From Rouxiella sp. WC2420 (GTDB lineage: Bacteria > Pseudomonadota > Gammaproteobacteria > Enterobacterales > Enterobacteriaceae): a DNA stretch of 64,000 bases. A model generated the notes under the pieces. That model did not search any database. It was not told where the DNA came from and was given only the letters and a program-made list of their open reading frames with translations. The translations under genes and the position numbers were made by a program. Within the stretch, counting starts at the first letter, position 1; each line of letters begins with the position of its first letter. The DNA lies in assembly GCF_041200025.1 (NCBI RefSeq), contig NZ_CP165628.1:3906001-3970000 (forward strand), read 5' to 3'. Positions 16,472 to 25,874 of the stretch are shown piece after piece.

Positions 16472-17782
16472 TTACTTAGTTGCTGGATTTTGCAGTGCTG
16501 CATCACCTTTAAGCAGTTTGCGCGCGTCCGCCGCCTGCTCTGCAGTAACCATTGGAGCCGCGTTGCCCCAGCTGTTACGCACGTAGGTGCTGACATCCGC
16601 CGCCTGCTGGTCGGTCAGCTTCCAGCCAAACTCAGGCATTGCTGCGCTGGTTGGGTTGCTGTCCGTTGCTGCGCCCTGCGCGCCAACCATAATAACGTGC
16701 AACACGTTGGTTGGAGCTTCGGCCTGCAATGCGTTATTTCCCTTCAGTGCTGGCACCATGTTGCGCACGCCTTCACCGTTAGACTGGTGGCAGGCCGCGC
16801 AGTTGCTCAGGTAGATGTCTTTACCTCGCGCCATTACGTCCTGAGTGTTAACCAGCGTCTGGGTCTCGTCTTTGCTGCCCGGCAAGCTCTTCAGATAAAC
16901 AGCAATTGCCGTCAGATCCTGCTTGTTCAGGTGTTGTAGAGAGTTGTGTACCGCTTCAGCCATTGGGCCTGCTGCCACGGTTTTGTCGTTAGCACCGGTT
17001 TTCAGGTAATCTACCAACTCATCGTTACTCCACGCGCCAACGCCCTGACGGGTATTACCGGTGATTTCCGGAGCCAGCCAGCCTTCGAGCTGCGACCCTT
17101 GCAGGTGAACGCCAAAGTTATCAGCGCCCAGCAGGTTTTTAGCAGTGTGACACGAAGTACAGTGACCCAGTCCTTCAACCAGATATGCGCCGCGATTCCA
17201 CTGATCCGACTGTTTAGGATCGGCTTTGAACGGTGCGTTATCCAGGAACAGCAGGTTCCAGCCAAACATCATCAGGCGGATGTTATACGGGAATGGCAGG
17301 TCGGTTTTAGGACCGTCGTAATGCACCGCAGGCACGCTATCCAGATAGGCTTTCAGATCTTTCAGATCGGCATCGCTTACCTGGGTATAAACGTTGTAAG
17401 GCATCGCCGGATACAGATTCTCTCCGTGAACGCCCTTACCTTTTCGCACTGCATCCATAAACTGCTGATCGGTCCAGCCACCAATCCCGGTATCTTTATC
17501 CGGAGTAATGTTGGTTGCATAAATCACACCAAACGGCGTGCTCAGCCCCAATCCACCAGCGAACGGTTTGCCGCCCGGTGCCGTATGACAGGCCACACAG
17601 TCACCGGCCTGCGCCAGATACTTACCGCGTTCGATAGCCGTTTGACCCGTCATGCCGGTAGAAACCGGTGCCTGGAAAGAGTAAGTTTGATGGGCGTTGT
17701 GCCAGGTTTTATAACCGACAAATCCCAGTCCAACCACAGCAACAACGCCAACTACCGAAGCTATCGTCTTCTTAACGCCCAT
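16472..17782 (-). CDS. Triheme cytochrome c subunit of gluconate 2-dehydrogenase-type complex
   Basis: 436 aa. The N-terminal hydrophobic segment (about residues 5-25) is a signal or anchor. Three CXXCH heme sites: CVACH (62-66), CTSCH (208-212) and CAACH (328-332), each with downstream Met ligand candidates. This is the layout of the membrane-bound cytochrome c subunit of FAD-dependent gluconate, 2-ketogluconate and sorbitol dehydrogenases, which passes electrons to ubiquinone. It starts 2 nt after the flavoprotein gene ends, the last of three genes in order small subunit, flavoprotein, cytochrome. Confidence 0.9.
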   Translation of the reverse strand: MGVKKTIASVVGVVAVVGLGFVGYKTWHNAHQTYSFQAPVSTGMTGQTAIERGKYLAQAGDCVACHTAPGGKPFAGGLGLSTPFGVIYATNITPDKDTGIGGWTDQQFMDAVRKGKGVHGENLYPAMPYNVYTQVSDADLKDLKAYLDSVPAVHYDGPKTDLPFPYNIRLMMFGWNLLFLDNAPFKADPKQSDQWNRGAYLVEGLGHCTSCHTAKNLLGADNFGVHLQGSQLEGWLAPEITGNTRQGVGAWSNDELVDYLKTGANDKTVAAGPMAEAVHNSLQHLNKQDLTAIAVYLKSLPGSKDETQTLVNTQDVMARGKDIYLSNCAACHQSNGEGVRNMVPALKGNNALQAEAPTNVLHVIMVGAQGAATDSNPTSAAMPEFGWKLTDQQAADVSTYVRNSWGNAAPMVTAEQAADARKLLKGDAALQNPATK

Positions 17783-17784
17783 GC

Positions 17785-19557
17785 TTACACCCTCACCAAT
17801 GGACCAGGAGATTTCAGATACTGAGTCTTGATAGCCTCAGCCGCCCACAGGGTCAGTGCGCCAACGGTACCGGTCGGATTGTAACCGCCGTTGTTGGCAA
17901 ATGCCGATGCGCCACATACGAAGACATTGTGCACATCCCAGCTTTGCAGATAACGGTTAACCGCGCTGGTTTTCGGATCATCGCCCATACATGCACCGCC
18001 GGTTGTGTGCGATGACAGGTTATCCATCGGAGAGAATGGTGCAGCGGTAGGTTCTTGACGAACCACGGTTTTAGCGCCCATTGCGTGACCGATTTCAACT
18101 GAACGGTCGGCCATGAATTTACCGGAACGCTTGTCGTTTTCAATCCAGTCAAAGGTCACACGCAGCAGAGGCTGGCCGTGACGGTCTTTATATTCTGGAT
18201 CCAGATCGAGGAACACGTCGCGATGTGGATAGCTGTTGCCCATCACATAAACAGAGTTGTAGTTCTGGTAGCTGTCTTTGGCTGCCTGCTTCCACTTGGA
18301 ACCCCACTTTGGTGTGCCCGGAGGGACCGCGCCTGACAAGGTGATTGGACGACCGTTGGTGGAGTGAACCAGTGCCACGCCGCCGCCGATGAAATCGTGG
18401 TTGGTGTGGTCAAAGTTATCACTGTTGTAATCATCAACCGCCTGCGCCAAAGCGCCCGCGCCGATGAATGGGTTAAGATTTTCGTTTTCGAAGAATACGC
18501 CAGCACCCGAAATCGTTTGATAGGCGTAGTTACGGCCTACCACACCTTCACCGGTTGCATGGTTGTAAGGTTGGCCAATGCCGGAAAGCAACATCAGGCG
18601 GACGTTATCGAATTGATAAGCCGAGATAACCACGATATCTGCTGGTTGTTCCCATTCTACGCCGTCGCTGCCGATAAAGGTTACGCCGGTCGCGGTTTTA
18701 CCGTCTGCCGCTTTGTTAACGCGCAGTACTTCAGAATCAGTGATCACCGAGAAGTTTGGACGCTGCATTACCGCAGGCAAGATACAGGCATTTGGGCTGC
18801 TCTTGGACCAGTTACCACAGCCGAAGAATTCGCAATAACCGCAGTAGGTGCACGGCGCCATGTTGATGCCCAGCGTGTTGGTATACGCGCCAGAAGTGTT
18901 ACCGGCAGGCACTGCAAATGGGTGCAGGCCCATCTCGCGGGTCGCCTTGTCGAAAATCATCGACAGCTGAGTACGCTTCAGTGCAGGCAGGGGATAATCA
19001 CGGCTGCGCGGACCTTCGAAGACGTTACCACCGTCGATTTTCTCGCCTTTGATATTACCGGCTTTGCCTGAAGTACCGGCAAAACGTTCGAATTTGTCAT
19101 AGAACGGTTCGAGATCGTTATAGGTGACGCCCCAGTCCTGCACCTGCATGCCTTCCAGGAACTTGTGCTTACCATAACGTTCTACAGTATTGGAATAGGT
19201 CTGGAAGTCGTTCGGCAGGAAGCGCCAGGTCATGGCATTCCAGTGCGTACCAGCACCGCCAACGTTCATACCGAACTGATAAGTATTGAACTCACGCAGC
19301 GGCAATGCTTGTTGAATCGGGTTATTACGGAAGGTCATGGTTTCGACAGCGGTCGGCTGCAAAATTGCACGACGGCTGATGAAACGGAGTTCGTCGGTAT
19401 CGATAGTGGTTGGGAAATCGGTGCTGGTATCGCGCCAGGAGCCACGCTCAATTGCGACAACGTTTAAACCAGCCTGTGTCAGTTCGTTAGCCATCAACGA
19501 ACCTGCCCAACCGAGACCGACGATAACCGCGTCGACCTTCTCTCTTACTTTGCTCAT
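17785..19557 (-). CDS. GMC-type FAD flavoprotein subunit of gluconate 2-dehydrogenase-type complex
   Basis: 590 aa. The N-terminal dinucleotide fold is VDAVIVGLGWAGSLMANEL with the acidic end of beta 2 in VVAIERG. The GMC body contains GGAGTHWNAMTWR, a Cys-rich segment with CTYCGYCEFFGCG (possible Fe-S or structural cysteines, usual in this subfamily), and the C-terminal block HTTGGACMG...AFANNGGYNPTGTVGALTLWAA with active-site His/Asn. It oxidises gluconate, 2-ketogluconate or a related sugar acid or polyol on the periplasmic side. Export is probably by pairing with the small subunit, which has a twin-arginine leader. Confidence 0.9.
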   Translation of the reverse strand: MSKVREKVDAVIVGLGWAGSLMANELTQAGLNVVAIERGSWRDTSTDFPTTIDTDELRFISRRAILQPTAVETMTFRNNPIQQALPLREFNTYQFGMNVGGAGTHWNAMTWRFLPNDFQTYSNTVERYGKHKFLEGMQVQDWGVTYNDLEPFYDKFERFAGTSGKAGNIKGEKIDGGNVFEGPRSRDYPLPALKRTQLSMIFDKATREMGLHPFAVPAGNTSGAYTNTLGINMAPCTYCGYCEFFGCGNWSKSSPNACILPAVMQRPNFSVITDSEVLRVNKAADGKTATGVTFIGSDGVEWEQPADIVVISAYQFDNVRLMLLSGIGQPYNHATGEGVVGRNYAYQTISGAGVFFENENLNPFIGAGALAQAVDDYNSDNFDHTNHDFIGGGVALVHSTNGRPITLSGAVPPGTPKWGSKWKQAAKDSYQNYNSVYVMGNSYPHRDVFLDLDPEYKDRHGQPLLRVTFDWIENDKRSGKFMADRSVEIGHAMGAKTVVRQEPTAAPFSPMDNLSSHTTGGACMGDDPKTSAVNRYLQSWDVHNVFVCGASAFANNGGYNPTGTVGALTLWAAEAIKTQYLKSPGPLVRV

Positions 19558-19602
19558 AAATTCTCTCCAGGTGAATCTAATGCCCGCTCGATGACCGGCT
19601 TT

Positions 19603-20322
19603 TTATGATTTTTTGTAGTTACTGACCATGCTCACAGGGATGATGTGCAGGTCTTCACCACGACGGTCGATCACGTCTCGGAAGTCATATTGCGCACCCG
19701 GGAAGCCAAGCATTTTCCAGCTCGCCATATCCTTGTTGCCGCCATAAATCGGGTCGGCAAAGAAGCCTTCACGCATGTTCTGGATCAGCTGGGCAAAGAA
19801 GAATTTGCCGTTGACACCAGCCAGAGGAACGTCACCGGTTTCTATTTTGCTCAGAAAATCATCCTGCTGCTCTGCGGTCAGCTCACTGAATGTTTTGCCG
19901 CTGTAACGTGCTTTTGAAGCTTCATTGATTGAGGCCAGACCCAGGCGATAACGTTCTGAAGGGACGTCTTTATACTGTGGGCCCGCCTGCGGTAAACCAT
20001 CCTCAACAAAACGGCCAAGGCGATAAACGCTAACCGCGCTGCCGTAATCACCGGCTAACTGGCGGTCAAGAAACACCGCACATCCAGCCTCTTTACCGCC
20101 AATGCTCAGCTCATCTGCAGGAATTATGCGATCGGCGATAGCTTCTATCGTCGCGACCTCCAGCGGATTGAAGAACAACCAGCCACCGGCAACAACCGGC
20201 TTAGGTGGCCTGACGGCATGGACAACCCATGGCATTCCGCCTGAGATGATTTTTGCTTTGACTTTCAGGGCTGTGCTGACTAACAACACACCGAGGGAAG
20301 TCAGAAAATGTCTGCGTTTCAC
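19603..20322 (-). CDS. Small (gamma) subunit of gluconate 2-dehydrogenase-type complex
   Basis: 239 aa from GTG 20322, chosen because AGGAG lies seven bases upstream; an ATG eight codons earlier (20346) lacks a site. The N-terminus KRRHFLTSLG is a twin-arginine-type leader followed by a hydrophobic stretch. The domain has FFNPLEVATIEAIADRIIPAD, GCAVFLDRQLAGDYG and FFADPIYGGNKDMASWKMLGFPG, the recognised pattern of gluconate 2-dehydrogenase subunit 3. The folded flavoprotein probably crosses by Tat with this subunit as chaperone or carrier. First gene of the operon, 45 nt before the flavoprotein gene. Confidence 0.9.
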   Translation of the reverse strand: MKRRHFLTSLGVLLVSTALKVKAKIISGGMPWVVHAVRPPKPVVAGGWLFFNPLEVATIEAIADRIIPADELSIGGKEAGCAVFLDRQLAGDYGSAVSVYRLGRFVEDGLPQAGPQYKDVPSERYRLGLASINEASKARYSGKTFSELTAEQQDDFLSKIETGDVPLAGVNGKFFFAQLIQNMREGFFADPIYGGNKDMASWKMLGFPGAQYDFRDVIDRRGEDLHIIPVSMVSNYKKS

Positions 20323-20756
20323 GATATTTCTCCTGGTTACGCACATTACATGACGAGTAAATGCCGGGACCTAAAAAAGGGCCCGAAAAATGTGAAAAAG
20401 ATTATACGGAGATGTTAGCTGAAAGTAATTAATTTCGTACCAAGCGGTACATTAAAAAATACTTTAAATTCAATTAATTAATAACCACGAAAAATGCGCT
20501 CATAGTAAATAACATTTGTTTACAGCTCGGAAGTGCACAAAACAGGCAATATCGGGGTATTTAAACGGCACTTAAACAAAAGACCTTTATTTTACTGCGC
20601 CATTAAACGAACCAAATAATACATCTGACTTGAGCGGTCTTAAACCCCTATAAAAAGGGATAGCATTAACTGACAAAAAAACCACTTCCACGGGGAAAAA
20701 TCGATTACCTTTGTGAGGCACATTACATTTAATAAAACGACTTTCAGGGAGCGCTC
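20323..20756. other. Divergent intergenic region
   Basis: 434 bp, AT-rich. It must contain promoters for the gluconate dehydrogenase operon and the racemase-like gene. I see no operator I can name and no RNA gene. Confidence 0.4.
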
Positions 20757-21398
20757 ATGAGGATCCATTTACTGCACACCGCCGAAAGCAATATTGCCGT
20801 ATTTAAAGCTGCGGCGGTCGAGCTGAATATTCCTGCGGAGTATCTTCGCCATCATGTCAGAGAGGATTTATTGCAGGCTTGCGAGATGGCGGGAGGTTTG
20901 ACACAAAGTATCCGTCAGCAAACGGTTGAGACTCTCCTGCAGCTTGCCGAAGACGCCGAGGTGGTTTTGTTGACCTGCTCGACGTTAGGCCCGGCGGCGG
21001 AAGATGCGGCAAAACAGACGTCGGTGCGTATGCTGCGCGTCGACCTGGCATTGGCTGAAACCGCGCTGGCCGCAGAGGGGCACATTTCCGTGCTGTATGC
21101 CGTTGAGACGACAAAAGGCCCCACCTTAAAGCTGTTTGCTGACGTTCAGGGCGAGAGAGAGGCTGATATCAGTTTTTCATGGGTCGCCGAGGCCTGGGAG
21201 CGTTTCAAACAGGGGAACAGCGCCGGATATTTGCAACTGATTGCCGCTGCCGCAGACAAGGCTTATCAAAATGGTGCCGAAGTGGTAGTGCTAGCCCAGG
21301 CTTCGATGGCAGGAGCGGCGAATCTCACGCAATTTGGGATCCCGTTGACCAGCCCGCAGTGTGGGCTGCGCGCGGCAATGTCACCTGAAACGGCCTGA
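20757..21398 (+). CDS. Asp/Glu/hydantoin racemase-superfamily protein
   Basis: 213 aa cytoplasmic protein; CAGGGAGCGCTC precedes the ATG. The first active-site motif is present as VVLLTCSTLGPAAE (Cys about residue 67). The second motif, where two-cysteine racemases have a second Cys, reads VVVLAQASMAGAA with no cysteine. The enzyme may therefore be a lyase, isomerase or one-cysteine variant rather than a two-base racemase. It stands alone; the substrate is unknown. Confidence 0.75.
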   Translation: MRIHLLHTAESNIAVFKAAAVELNIPAEYLRHHVREDLLQACEMAGGLTQSIRQQTVETLLQLAEDAEVVLLTCSTLGPAAEDAAKQTSVRMLRVDLALAETALAAEGHISVLYAVETTKGPTLKLFADVQGEREADISFSWVAEAWERFKQGNSAGYLQLIAAAADKAYQNGAEVVVLAQASMAGAANLTQFGIPLTSPQCGLRAAMSPETA

Positions 21399-21519
21399 AG
21401 TGATGTCGCGTAAATTTGTGGCTTGAAAGGAATTTTTACAGACAGGAACTATACTTGAGTAATGAATATCATTGAATTAGCGATGCTTATTCTGCGGCGT
21501 ACCTACTCAAGGAGAAAAT

Positions 21520-21603
21520 ATGAAAATCTTTCTATGGATTATTGCCATTATCTTTATCGTTGGTCTGCTGACCATAACGGGCGTATTTAAACTTATCTTC
21601 TAA
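21520..21603 (+). CDS. yohP: Small membrane protein YohP
   Basis: 27 aa, CAAGGAGAAAAT before the ATG. The sequence starts MKIFLWIIAII and ends GVFKLIF, differing at only some positions from E. coli YohP (27 aa, one membrane span), which is known for post-translational delivery to the inner membrane by SRP and for possible RNA-level targeting. It is monocistronic with a strong hairpin after it. In E. coli it lies in the yoh region with dusC and yohC, both found elsewhere in this window. Confidence 0.9.
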   Translation: MKIFLWIIAIIFIVGLLTITGVFKLIF

Positions 21604-21641
21604 CGTTTCCTCTCTGATTACCTCTACCTGTTTTTCTCAGA

Positions 21642-21681
21642 AAATATCCACCCGGCGTTGGGCTCTGCCGGGTGGATATTT
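21642..21681. terminator. Long hairpin, bidirectional terminator (yohP/pbpG)
   Basis: AAATATCCACCCGGC (21642-21656) pairs perfectly with GCCGGGTGGATATTT (21667-21681), a 15-bp stem with T-rich ends both ways. Confidence 0.85.
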
Positions 21682-21695
21682 CGACCTGTCTTCTA

Positions 21696-22634
21696 TTAGT
21701 CGGTGGCCTGCTCTACTGTGGGCTCAGTGCGTCGCTGGTCTTTCTCTTTGCGATAAACTTTAGCTATTTGCGGCACCGGCACGCTCTTGCCCGTTTCCAT
21801 CCAGGTACGCAGCCTTGAAGCATCGGCAAAAGCGGTAAACTTGCCGAACGCGTCCAATACCACCAGCGTTACCGGCTTACCGTTAATTACGGTACGCATC
21901 GCGAGACAATGCCCCGCCTCATCGGTATAACCGGTCTTGGTCACCTGAATATCCCACTTATTATTCATGATCAGATGATTGGTATTGCGAAACGGTAGCG
22001 CGTAGGCCGGATGGCTAAACACTGCCGTTTTTTCCTGAGTGGTGCTCAGCTCACCGATCAGCGGATACATTCGGGTTGCCATCAGCAGGCGAGTCAAATC
22101 ACGCGCCGTAGATACGTTATTAATGGAAAGACCGGTCGGCTCAACGTAATGAGTGTGCGTCATCCCCAACGCTTTCGCCTTGGCATTCATCGCACGAATA
22201 AACGCGTCGTAACCACCCGGATAGTGTGCAGCCAGACTGGCCGCGGCACGGTTTTCAGAAGACATTAAAGCCAGCTGGATCATCTGGCGGCGAGTAATTT
22301 CACTGTTTACTTTGACGCGGGAAAACACGCCGCGCATCTCGGGAGTATTATGGATATCAACCGAGATCACTTCATCGAGCGGCTGCTTGGCATCAAGAGT
22401 CACCATCGCCGTCATCAGTTTTGTCAGGGAGGCAATCGGCCTGACCTGATCGGGATCGCGCGAATAAATCACTTCATGGGTTTTGAGATCAACCACCATG
22501 GCACTGCCAGAAGCGATTTGAACTAAAGGAGCGACAACCGGCGTCTTGCTGCCAGCCATGGCATCGACAGGCATCATCATGCTTGCATTGAGGGCTAAAA
22601 AGCTCAGTACCAAAAGACGGATTTTCACATGCAT
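21696..22634 (-). CDS. pbpG: D-alanyl-D-alanine endopeptidase (PBP7)
   Basis: 312 aa. A signal peptide of about 27 residues ends AMA/GSK. The penicillin-binding motifs are SLTK (69-72, nucleophile Ser69), SEN (126-128) and KTG (233-235). [13 protein letters not shown] and [12 protein letters not shown] match E. coli PbpG, the periplasmic endopeptidase that cuts DD-crosslinks. The KTG motif is followed by a normal C-terminus without an amphipathic anchor. It is convergent with yohP. Confidence 0.95.
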   Translation of the reverse strand: MHVKIRLLVLSFLALNASMMMPVDAMAGSKTPVVAPLVQIASGSAMVVDLKTHEVIYSRDPDQVRPIASLTKLMTAMVTLDAKQPLDEVISVDIHNTPEMRGVFSRVKVNSEITRRQMIQLALMSSENRAAASLAAHYPGGYDAFIRAMNAKAKALGMTHTHYVEPTGLSINNVSTARDLTRLLMATRMYPLIGELSTTQEKTAVFSHPAYALPFRNTNHLIMNNKWDIQVTKTGYTDEAGHCLAMRTVINGKPVTLVVLDAFGKFTAFADASRLRTWMETGKSVPVPQIAKVYRKEKDQRRTEPTVEQATD

Positions 22635-22735
22635 TGCTCTGTATTTAAAAAAGTTGTCATTAATATAACGGCGAATACTGCTGGCGAATTATAAGGGAGT
22701 AAAATGCTCCGCGCACTCGGATTTACTGGGCGCAT

Positions 22736-22756
22736 TTGTGACAAAGTCTGTCACAA
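22736..22756. promoter_or_regulatory. Inverted repeat between pbpG and the LysR gene
   Basis: TTGTGACA-aagtc-TGTCACAA, a perfect 8+8 palindrome in the 318-bp divergent gap. It has operator geometry; the binding protein is unknown. TGTCACAA resembles half of a CRP site but the spacing (5) is off. Confidence 0.45.
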
Positions 22757-22952
22757 GATAGTTATTGCATCAGATGTGCCCTGCGTTTGCGGGTAAGTGA
22801 ACACTTTCATAGCGACTGCACCAACCTCAACAACGTAGACTCCACACGCAAGTATAAGAAAATCTACTGGCAGGAACAGCCAGAGAGATTGACCGGTTAA
22901 ATCATCTTGCTCATATTACCAATCATGTTTGCACAATAAAAAGAACAGTAAT

Positions 22953-23891
22953 ATGGCGTTATCCCCCCTTCCTCCTTTACATACTCTGGTCGCCTTCGAA
23001 GCCACCGTTCGACTGGGAAGTTTTACCCGTGCCGGCGAAGAACTCAACCTGACTCAAAGCGCAGTCAGCAGGCAGATAGCCACACTCGAACAGTCTTTGG
23101 GGCGAACCCTGATGCTGCGGCAACACAACGGACTGGTTTTGACCACCGCCGGTGAGCGTTATCTGCATCGGGTGCGCTACCTGCTGGAAGAGTGCGCAGA
23201 CGCAACTGCCAGAGTGATGAAGCACGCAGGAGAGAATGAGATTAATCTCGCCTGCTCATCCGGCATTGCGCAATTTTGGATCCCCGAGCGGCTTAGCGCT
23301 TTTCGTCAGGCTTATCCCGATATTCGTTTTAACCTGATTATGCGCGACGGTATTAGCACCCTCTCCAGCTTTGAATTTGACGTTGGAATGTATTACCTCA
23401 AGCAAAGCAATATTATTCATTTTGATACTATTCGTTTGTTTGACGAGGAGATATTCCCGGTGTGTTCACCAGAATATCTTGCAGGTAAAGAAGCCTTTTC
23501 ACCGCAGGAGTTAGCGCAGGAAACCTTACTGGTTCTTGAAGATGCACAGCGCCAGTGGATTGGCTGGCAGGAATGGCTGGACCTCAACGGATTGCCGCCC
23601 ATTAACTTAAGCAACACCTTACGCGTTAATCATTACCCTCCGCTGATTGAGCTGGCAATTCAAGGGGTTGGCATTGCGTTGGCCTGGAAGCGCATTATCG
23701 ATCGCCCCTTGAAACAGGGCAGTCTGGTTCGCGCCTGTGCGGCATCGGCACAACAGGGCGGCGGCTTTTATCTGGTTACGCCGCAGCAACGCCACGAAAA
23801 CCGCGCCACAAAACTGTTTAAACGTTGGTTGCTTGAGTACGAGGGCCTTTCACCTTTTCAGCCCCTTAATTCATCACCTGATATGGCGTAA
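22953..23891 (+). CDS. LysR-family regulator (GcvA-like)
   Basis: 312 aa from ATG 22953; the frame can be extended eight codons to a TTG. N-terminal helix-turn-helix: LVAFEATVRLGSFTRAGEELNLTQSAVSRQIATLE. The C-terminal effector domain has LACSSGIAQFWIPERLSAFRQAYPDI and a GIALAWKRIID block, as in the GcvA/AmpR-like group. Its last 26 bp overlap the end of the convergent tannase gene. Given the neighbours it may respond to a phenolic ester or its hydrolysis product. Confidence 0.88.
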   Translation: MALSPLPPLHTLVAFEATVRLGSFTRAGEELNLTQSAVSRQIATLEQSLGRTLMLRQHNGLVLTTAGERYLHRVRYLLEECADATARVMKHAGENEINLACSSGIAQFWIPERLSAFRQAYPDIRFNLIMRDGISTLSSFEFDVGMYYLKQSNIIHFDTIRLFDEEIFPVCSPEYLAGKEAFSPQELAQETLLVLEDAQRQWIGWQEWLDLNGLPPINLSNTLRVNHYPPLIELAIQGVGIALAWKRIIDRPLKQGSLVRACAASAQQGGGFYLVTPQQRHENRATKLFKRWLLEYEGLSPFQPLNSSPDMA

Positions 23892-25617
23892 ACATTTTAT
23901 CACCCAACCACGGATAGCGGGTCGGCACGGTCGCCAGTCGTTTTCGCAAATAGCTCGCCGCCTGCCCCTCATCTCCTCTACCACTGTAAACCGCGTAGTC
24001 TGGATAGGGGAAAACCGGTCTTGAAGGCGCACCTTCGGCAACGTATTCGAGACGCATATCCCCTTGCAAAGCCTTGGTGACAATTTTGCTTTTCTGCCCC
24101 GGCACCGTTTGATAGGAAACCAGCGCATCGGGTGCCTTGCCCTGTTCAACCCATTCAAGCATCGGCGTCAGGAAATCAATCTGGCTAGGCCCAGGCCCGG
24201 TGGAGCAATGATATACACCGGGCAGCATATAAAGGCGTTCGAATTTATCACGCTCGACTGTGCCCATGGTTTGCCCGATTGCGAGGTGATAGGCCAACGT
24301 GTTAAGTGGAGTGATACTTGGGTCGGCCCAGCCGTGCCATAGAATCAGTTTGCCGCCCGCAGCATAAAACGCCTGCAGGCTGGAGTTGCTGGAATCGTAC
24401 AACGGATGCAGCTTAATCAGCTCGGCCAGCGTCTGTTGATTGAACTTCAAATCTTTCAGCGTGAAACTAGCCGGTGGATTTTTCTCATAATTAAGATATT
24501 TCAACGTCGACAGCGCCACCCCCTGACTGTAATTCAGATCGCCAGTTTTCCTCGGCACAAAGAGTCCTGCCCATCCAAGCTCTGAGCCCGGCAATGGGCC
24601 GCCCGCCGTCAAGCGCTGACCAGTAACACTATCTCGCGGGCCGCCATAAATTTTGCGCAGCACACTAATTTGCAGTTCCGACAGGCAGTCTTCACCGGCA
24701 ATATTATCCGCGCTGAGATCGGCACAGCTCAATACCGACGGATCAAAATGACAGCTTTGCGGGTCAGCAATCAGGCCGTCTTTTTGACCATCCTGTGCAT
24801 CACACTGCTGCAAGACTGCCTGGTGAATCAGCGGCAAAAGTTGCGCGGTAATGATGGCATTACCGCTGGCATCGGTATTGGAAACCGCTTCCCAGCCGTG
24901 ATCCAACGCTTTGTGCACCTGAAAGTTGTTAACCGGCGCACCCGCGATAATCCCGTTGAAATCGTGGGGATAACGTTGCGCCTCGACTAATGCTTCACGC
25001 CCCCCGTCAGAACACCCGCTGAAATAAGAGTAAGCCGCTGCTCGTCCATAGTAAGTCGTAATAAGCTGTTTGGTCGCAACGCTGGTGAGATGTACGCTGC
25101 GATAGGCAAAGTCGCGTCTTTTTTGCGGATTATTGCCGAAGTTTGCCTCGCCAGTGACGTGGCCCATATCGGTTGCGGCAATGACAAAGCCGCTAGTTTC
25201 AAGCGGCCTGCATCCTGCCGCGCCGTCTAGCTGCAGCAATACTCGCCCACACAGCCCGCCGCAGCCCACCTGTAAGTATCTTTGACTCCAGCTGTTAATC
25301 GGCAATAAAACGGTGAAATTGATGGTTGGCTTGAGCAGACCTTTAACTTCGCAAAAAATATCGCCTTTAACCACTTCCCTGACTGACATGATTTTGCTGC
25401 CTGCTCCGCCAATAGCCGAGAGGTCAACATTGGCCAGATCGGCACAGTCGATTACCGGCTTTACGATGGTCATTGCCGGGGCTGCAATCGGTTGAATCGC
25501 AGCCAATGCCGCAGGTAATGGATTCCATAAACCGCTTACGGCAATCAGCAACAGCGAAGCAAATGTTGTCAGGTAACGACGGGAGATATAGTTAACGATA
25601 GTCACTGCTCGTCTCAT
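23866..25617 (-). CDS. Secreted tannase/feruloyl esterase family hydrolase
   Basis: 583 aa from ATG 25617 (a GTG seven codons earlier, at 25638, is possible). A hydrophobic leader of about 40 residues indicates export. The alpha/beta-hydrolase nucleophile sits in SGCSDGGREAL (Ser about 203), the acid in GWADPSITPLNT, and the His in YHCSTGPGP, with the disulfide-forming CS..HC pair typical of tannases. The family releases gallic or hydroxycinnamic acids from plant esters. It is convergent with and overlaps the LysR gene. The amidohydrolase and MFS genes on the other side read away from it. Confidence 0.88.
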   Translation of the reverse strand: MRRAVTIVNYISRRYLTTFASLLLIAVSGLWNPLPAALAAIQPIAAPAMTIVKPVIDCADLANVDLSAIGGAGSKIMSVREVVKGDIFCEVKGLLKPTINFTVLLPINSWSQRYLQVGCGGLCGRVLLQLDGAAGCRPLETSGFVIAATDMGHVTGEANFGNNPQKRRDFAYRSVHLTSVATKQLITTYYGRAAAYSYFSGCSDGGREALVEAQRYPHDFNGIIAGAPVNNFQVHKALDHGWEAVSNTDASGNAIITAQLLPLIHQAVLQQCDAQDGQKDGLIADPQSCHFDPSVLSCADLSADNIAGEDCLSELQISVLRKIYGGPRDSVTGQRLTAGGPLPGSELGWAGLFVPRKTGDLNYSQGVALSTLKYLNYEKNPPASFTLKDLKFNQQTLAELIKLHPLYDSSNSSLQAFYAAGGKLILWHGWADPSITPLNTLAYHLAIGQTMGTVERDKFERLYMLPGVYHCSTGPGPSQIDFLTPMLEWVEQGKAPDALVSYQTVPGQKSKIVTKALQGDMRLEYVAEGAPSRPVFPYPDYAVYSGRGDEGQAASYLRKRLATVPTRYPWLGDKMFTPYQVMN

Positions 25618-25717
25618 GGTTAAATTGCGTCCAGACACCTTTATATCAGCAAAAAATGCTCAAGCGATAATATCAATAACGCATGTTTAATTTTGCCGTG
25701 TCTCCTCATTCCTCTGA

Positions 25718-25740
25718 CGCATGGCGGCATGCGCCTTTTT
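25718..25740 (+). terminator. Orphan terminator-like hairpin
   Basis: CGCATG-gcgg-CATGCG (25718-25733) then CC and five T. No plus-strand gene ends here, so it may attenuate a leader transcript of the amidohydrolase gene 135 bp downstream. Confidence 0.5.
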
Positions 25741-25874
25741 CATTTCATTATTTCAAACAGATAACCGATGCTGCAAAAGCCTGTTCATAGAATAAGCAGG
25801 CAATTAAAAAAATAATATTAGATATTTTTCAGTTATTTAATCACAACCCCAAGATAGGCGAGAGCGCTAAGACT

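Noticed and set aside
16946-17824. Open frame of 292 codons antisense to the cytochrome c gene, and another of 235 codons at 18364-19071
   Set aside because: Both are shadows of the gluconate dehydrogenase genes, whose heme and FAD motifs prove the coding strand.
23866-23891. Overlap of LysR and tannase 3' ends as a possible frameshift or misassembly
   Set aside because: Both genes have full-length domains; a 26-bp convergent overlap is unremarkable.
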